From assembly GCA_046728035.1 (NCBI GenBank), contig JBKPDT010000176.1, positions 1-6,520 of the forward strand: DNA of 6,520 bases, written 5' to 3'. Below the pieces are notes generated by a model. The model worked only from the letters and a program-made list of their open reading frames with translations. It did no database searches and had not been told where the DNA came from. The position numbers and the translations under genes were made by a program. This stretch comes from DASRWT01 sp046728035 (GTDB taxonomy: Bacteria > Methylomirabilota > Methylomirabilia > Rokubacteriales > CSP1-6). This document shows, one piece after another, positions 4,795 to 6,520 of the stretch; the stretch's first letter is position 1; every line of letters starts with the position of its first letter.

Positions 4795-5903
4795 ACGGCG
4801 TCGAGGGCGGCGAAGAAGGCGCGCACATCCTCCGCGTCGTTGTAGAGGTGGACGGAGACGCGGATTCGACCGTCGCCGCCCCAGACGAGCACCTCGCGCG
4901 CGGCGAGTTGGGCCGCCAGCCCCGCGCCGTCGTCGTCGAGGAAACAGACGTTTCCCGCCCGTTCCGCCGGCGCCTCGGGCGTGACGACCTTACGCCCTCG
5001 CGCGGCGAGCCCGGTGATCAGCGCGGCGCCGAGCGTCCGCGCGTGCCCCTCGATCGCGGCGGGATCGAGTCCCTCGGTGCGCGCCAGGGCATTGTCGAGG
5101 ACGAACACGGGCAGGAGCGCGGGGTTACCCGCTTCGAGCCGGGCCGCGTCCTCGCGCAGCGACATGGCCAGCGGATCCGCCGAGCCCAGGCGCCGCGCCA
5201 CGCTGTGCCAGCCGAGCGTCGCGGGCACGAGCTCCCCCACGCGCGCGGGGTCGTAGGCGAAGATCCCGACGCCGTGGGTAGCGAGCAACCACTTGTAGCA
5301 TGACGAGACCACGAAGTCGCAGAGCCCGGCCGCCACCGGCACCACCCCCAGCGCATGAGTGGCGTCCACGGCGAGCCAGGCCCCGCGGGAGCGCGCCAGC
5401 TCGGCGCAGCGGGCGAGGTCGAGGCGCTGGCCGGTGAGGTAACTCACCTGACTCACCAGGATGAGGCGGGTGCGCGCGTCCACCGCGGCGGCCAGCGCGT
5501 CCATCGAGACGTAGTGGCCGAGGGCGCGCACCACGCGCGGCTCGACGCCCCGATCGCGGAGCGCCGCCACGGGGTACACCAGGGACGGGTATTCGAGGTC
5601 CGCGAAGACGGCGTTGTCGCCGGGCCGCCAGTCCACCGCGCGCACCGCCTGGTTGAGCCCTTCCGAAGCATGGGCGAGGAAGGCCACACGCGCGGGCGTC
5701 ACCCCGAGCCGCGCCGCCACGCGTGCCTTCGCCTGCGTGTAGACGCGGAAGATCTCCTCCCGTCCCGCCATGCCACCGCTCTTGAGCTCACCGAAGCGCT
5801 GGCAGGCCCCGTCGTGGGAGCGCAGCCACGGCGCCTCCCCGCCCGTGCAGAGATGGGTGACGCCGTCGAGACCCACGAACTCGGACTTCGGGACGAGGCT
5901 CAT
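4788..5903 (-). CDS. Class V PLP-dependent aminotransferase/lyase (cysteine desulfurase-like superfamily)
   Basis: 371 residues, fold-type I, as expected for small class V enzymes. The motifs are HASEGLNQAVRAV (78-90) in the phosphate-binding part, LAVDATHALG (177-186) with D180 and H183 on the cofactor ring, and SSCYKWLLATHGVG (200-213) with the Schiff-base lysine K204. The C-terminal GRIRVSVHLYND (345-356) carries the substrate-binding arginine and the usual YN. The active-site cysteine loop of dedicated cysteine desulfurases is not evident: the C-terminal part is short and C320 sits in NVCFLDDD, a position I would not call catalytic. Candidates are therefore isopenicillin-epimerase-like, EgtE-like or other C-S or amino-group enzymes. 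The start ATG at 5903 lies one base after the stop of the DinB-type gene, so the two are almost certainly one operon with coupled translation. The superfamily is certain; the reaction is unknown. Confidence 0.92.
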   Translation of the reverse strand: MSLVPKSEFVGLDGVTHLCTGGEAPWLRSHDGACQRFGELKSGGMAGREEIFRVYTQAKARVAARLGVTPARVAFLAHASEGLNQAVRAVDWRPGDNAVFADLEYPSLVYPVAALRDRGVEPRVVRALGHYVSMDALAAAVDARTRLILVSQVSYLTGQRLDLARCAELARSRGAWLAVDATHALGVVPVAAGLCDFVVSSCYKWLLATHGVGIFAYDPARVGELVPATLGWHSVARRLGSADPLAMSLREDAARLEAGNPALLPVFVLDNALARTEGLDPAAIEGHARTLGAALITGLAARGRKVVTPEAPAERAGNVCFLDDDGAGLAAQLAAREVLVWGGDGRIRVSVHLYNDAEDVRAFFAALDAVG

Positions 5904-5904
5904 G

Positions 5905-6520
5905 TCACCAGAGGCTGGCGGGCAGCGGCAGTCCCTCGAAGTCGGCGACGGGCAGCGGGTCCGGCAGCGCTACACCCAACTCGGTCGCCATCACGTGGAG
6001 CTGGCGGAGATGCTGGGCGGCATGCCAGGTGGTGCGCTCGAGGAGATCGTGGCCCGATTGGGGACCGTAGTAGACGCGGATGATCCTCGCGTACTCGCCG
6101 TCGCCCGCGCCCTCGAACCACCCGCCGAGCCGGCCGCGGACGAGCGCGCCGTAGCGCGCCACCGAGGCGCCGTCGGTGAGATCGGGCGGCGCCTTCTCCT
6201 GAAGCCAGCCCTCGGGGAACTCGCCCATGTCCATCCCGTCGGCGTACGCCAGCGCGAGGCGGAAGACGTGGAAGCCCAGGTTCAGGAGATCGCGGTCGCG
6301 CTGCGGCGGCTTGTAGGCCAGTGCCGCAGGGGGCAATGCAAGGATGAGTCGGCCGGTGGCGGCGAGGAACCGGTCCAGGCGCGCCGCCAGCTCGGCGGGT
6401 GGGAGCTTGACGGGTGGGCGGTAGTCGACGCCGAGGAGAGCGGCGTAGCCGGGCGGGTTCCAGCCGTGCACGGCGCGGGTCCCCACCGCCACCGCGGGCA
6501 CGAGAGGCACGCCGAGGGCG
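5905..6520 (-). CDS. DinB-type four-helix protein with a glutaredoxin-like N-terminal segment (N-terminus beyond window edge)
   Basis: At least 204 residues; the frame is still open at 6520 and reads ALG before VPLVPAVAVG, so the true start lies to the right. The first visible 30 residues (VPLVPAVAVGTRAVHGWNPP, then YAALLG) look like the C-terminal half of a glutaredoxin/thioredoxin-type fold: the VP turn, a strand, a G, a strand, then GW-NP and a helix. From about residue 38 (counted from the GTG at 6510) a DinB/YfiT-like helical bundle follows. H81 (LGFHVFRLAL) and the pair H163 and H167 (WHAAQHLRQL) fit the metal-binding His triad of that superfamily. The tail FEGLPLPASLW is compact and aromatic. 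DinB-fold proteins act as metal-dependent thiol transferases (bacillithiol, mycothiol or glutathione types) or have unknown roles, which would suit a redox partner domain. The stop is one base before the class V enzyme start. The CDS is secure; the N-terminal fold is inferred. Confidence 0.82.
   Translation of the reverse strand, partial: ALGVPLVPAVAVGTRAVHGWNPPGYAALLGVDYRPPVKLPPAELAARLDRFLAATGRLILALPPAALAYKPPQRDRDLLNLGFHVFRLALAYADGMDMGEFPEGWLQEKAPPDLTDGASVARYGALVRGRLGGWFEGAGDGEYARIIRVYYGPQSGHDLLERTTWHAAQHLRQLHVMATELGVALPDPLPVADFEGLPLPASLW

Noticed and set aside
4788..5903. Dedicated cysteine desulfurase (IscS/SufS type)
   Set aside because: The PLP motifs fit the superfamily, but no catalytic cysteine loop is apparent and no iron-sulfur assembly genes are adjacent.
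5355..6083. Plus-strand open frame of about 242 codons opposite the class V enzyme and the DinB-type gene
   Set aside because: Both genes below it have conserved catalytic motifs. This frame has none and also crosses their junction.
6508..6510. GTG at 6510 as the start of the DinB-type gene
   Set aside because: The frame remains open upstream and the sequence around it (ALGVPLVPAVAVG) reads as the inside of a glutaredoxin-like strand. The true start is probably beyond the window.
1..6520. tRNA or rRNA genes, CRISPR array, insertion sequence, integrase or prophage genes
   Set aside because: Scanning both strands showed no repeat-spacer pattern, no transposase or integrase motif, no long terminal repeats and no RNA-gene signature.

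Overview
This is a very GC-rich (roughly 70% by eye), densely packed stretch of bacterial chromosome with nine protein genes. There is no RNA gene, mobile element or CRISPR array, and no gene-free gap reaches 300 bases; the largest is about 190 bases. The base composition, the mix of families and the style of the proteins suggest an uncultured soil or groundwater bacterium. Candidatus Rokubacteria/Methylomirabilota, or a GC-rich proteobacterial relative, is my best guess. That guess rests on general resemblance, not on a marker gene.

Left part (1-2546): a thiamine-diphosphate enzyme of the acetolactate synthase/benzoylformate decarboxylase superfamily runs leftward out of the window, so its C-terminal third is missing. 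Across a 190-base control region holding two small dyads, a compact three-gene unit points right: a 49-residue membrane protein of the lmo0937/DUF5670 type, a small exported or lipid-anchored protein, and an Fe/Mn-family superoxide dismutase. The exported protein has the spacing pattern of the Ivy lysozyme-inhibitor fold, but the inhibitory histidine loop is changed. The genes are 9-10 bases apart, and the dismutase ribosome-binding site overlaps the preceding stop codon. This looks like an envelope and oxidative-stress operon.

Middle part (2580-4784): a class I/II aminotransferase on the minus strand and a stand-alone SUMF1 (formylglycine-enzyme-like) protein on the plus strand diverge from one AT-rich spot. 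There the octamer ATTATACT reads as a -10 box in both directions, TATAAT leftward and TATACT rightward, with start codons so close that both messages may be almost leaderless. After the SUMF1 gene comes a shortened Uma2-type nuclease gene that has lost the middle of its domain.

Right part (4788-6520): a minus-strand pair of a DinB-type helical-bundle protein (with a glutaredoxin-like segment in front, running off the right edge) followed after one base by a class V PLP enzyme. The class V gene converges on the Uma2 remnant; a tandem CTAGCCG repeat supplies both stop codons.

Points most worth a second look: the Ivy-like protein with the altered loop, the superoxide dismutase with unusual active-site surroundings, the bidirectional -10 element, the cysteine-less SUMF1 protein, the internally deleted Uma2, and the closeness of separate DinB, SUMF1 and class V PLP proteins. 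Those last three are domain types that also occur in ergothioneine synthesis (EgtB = DinB + SUMF1-like; EgtE = PLP enzyme), although the key methyltransferase is not visible here.
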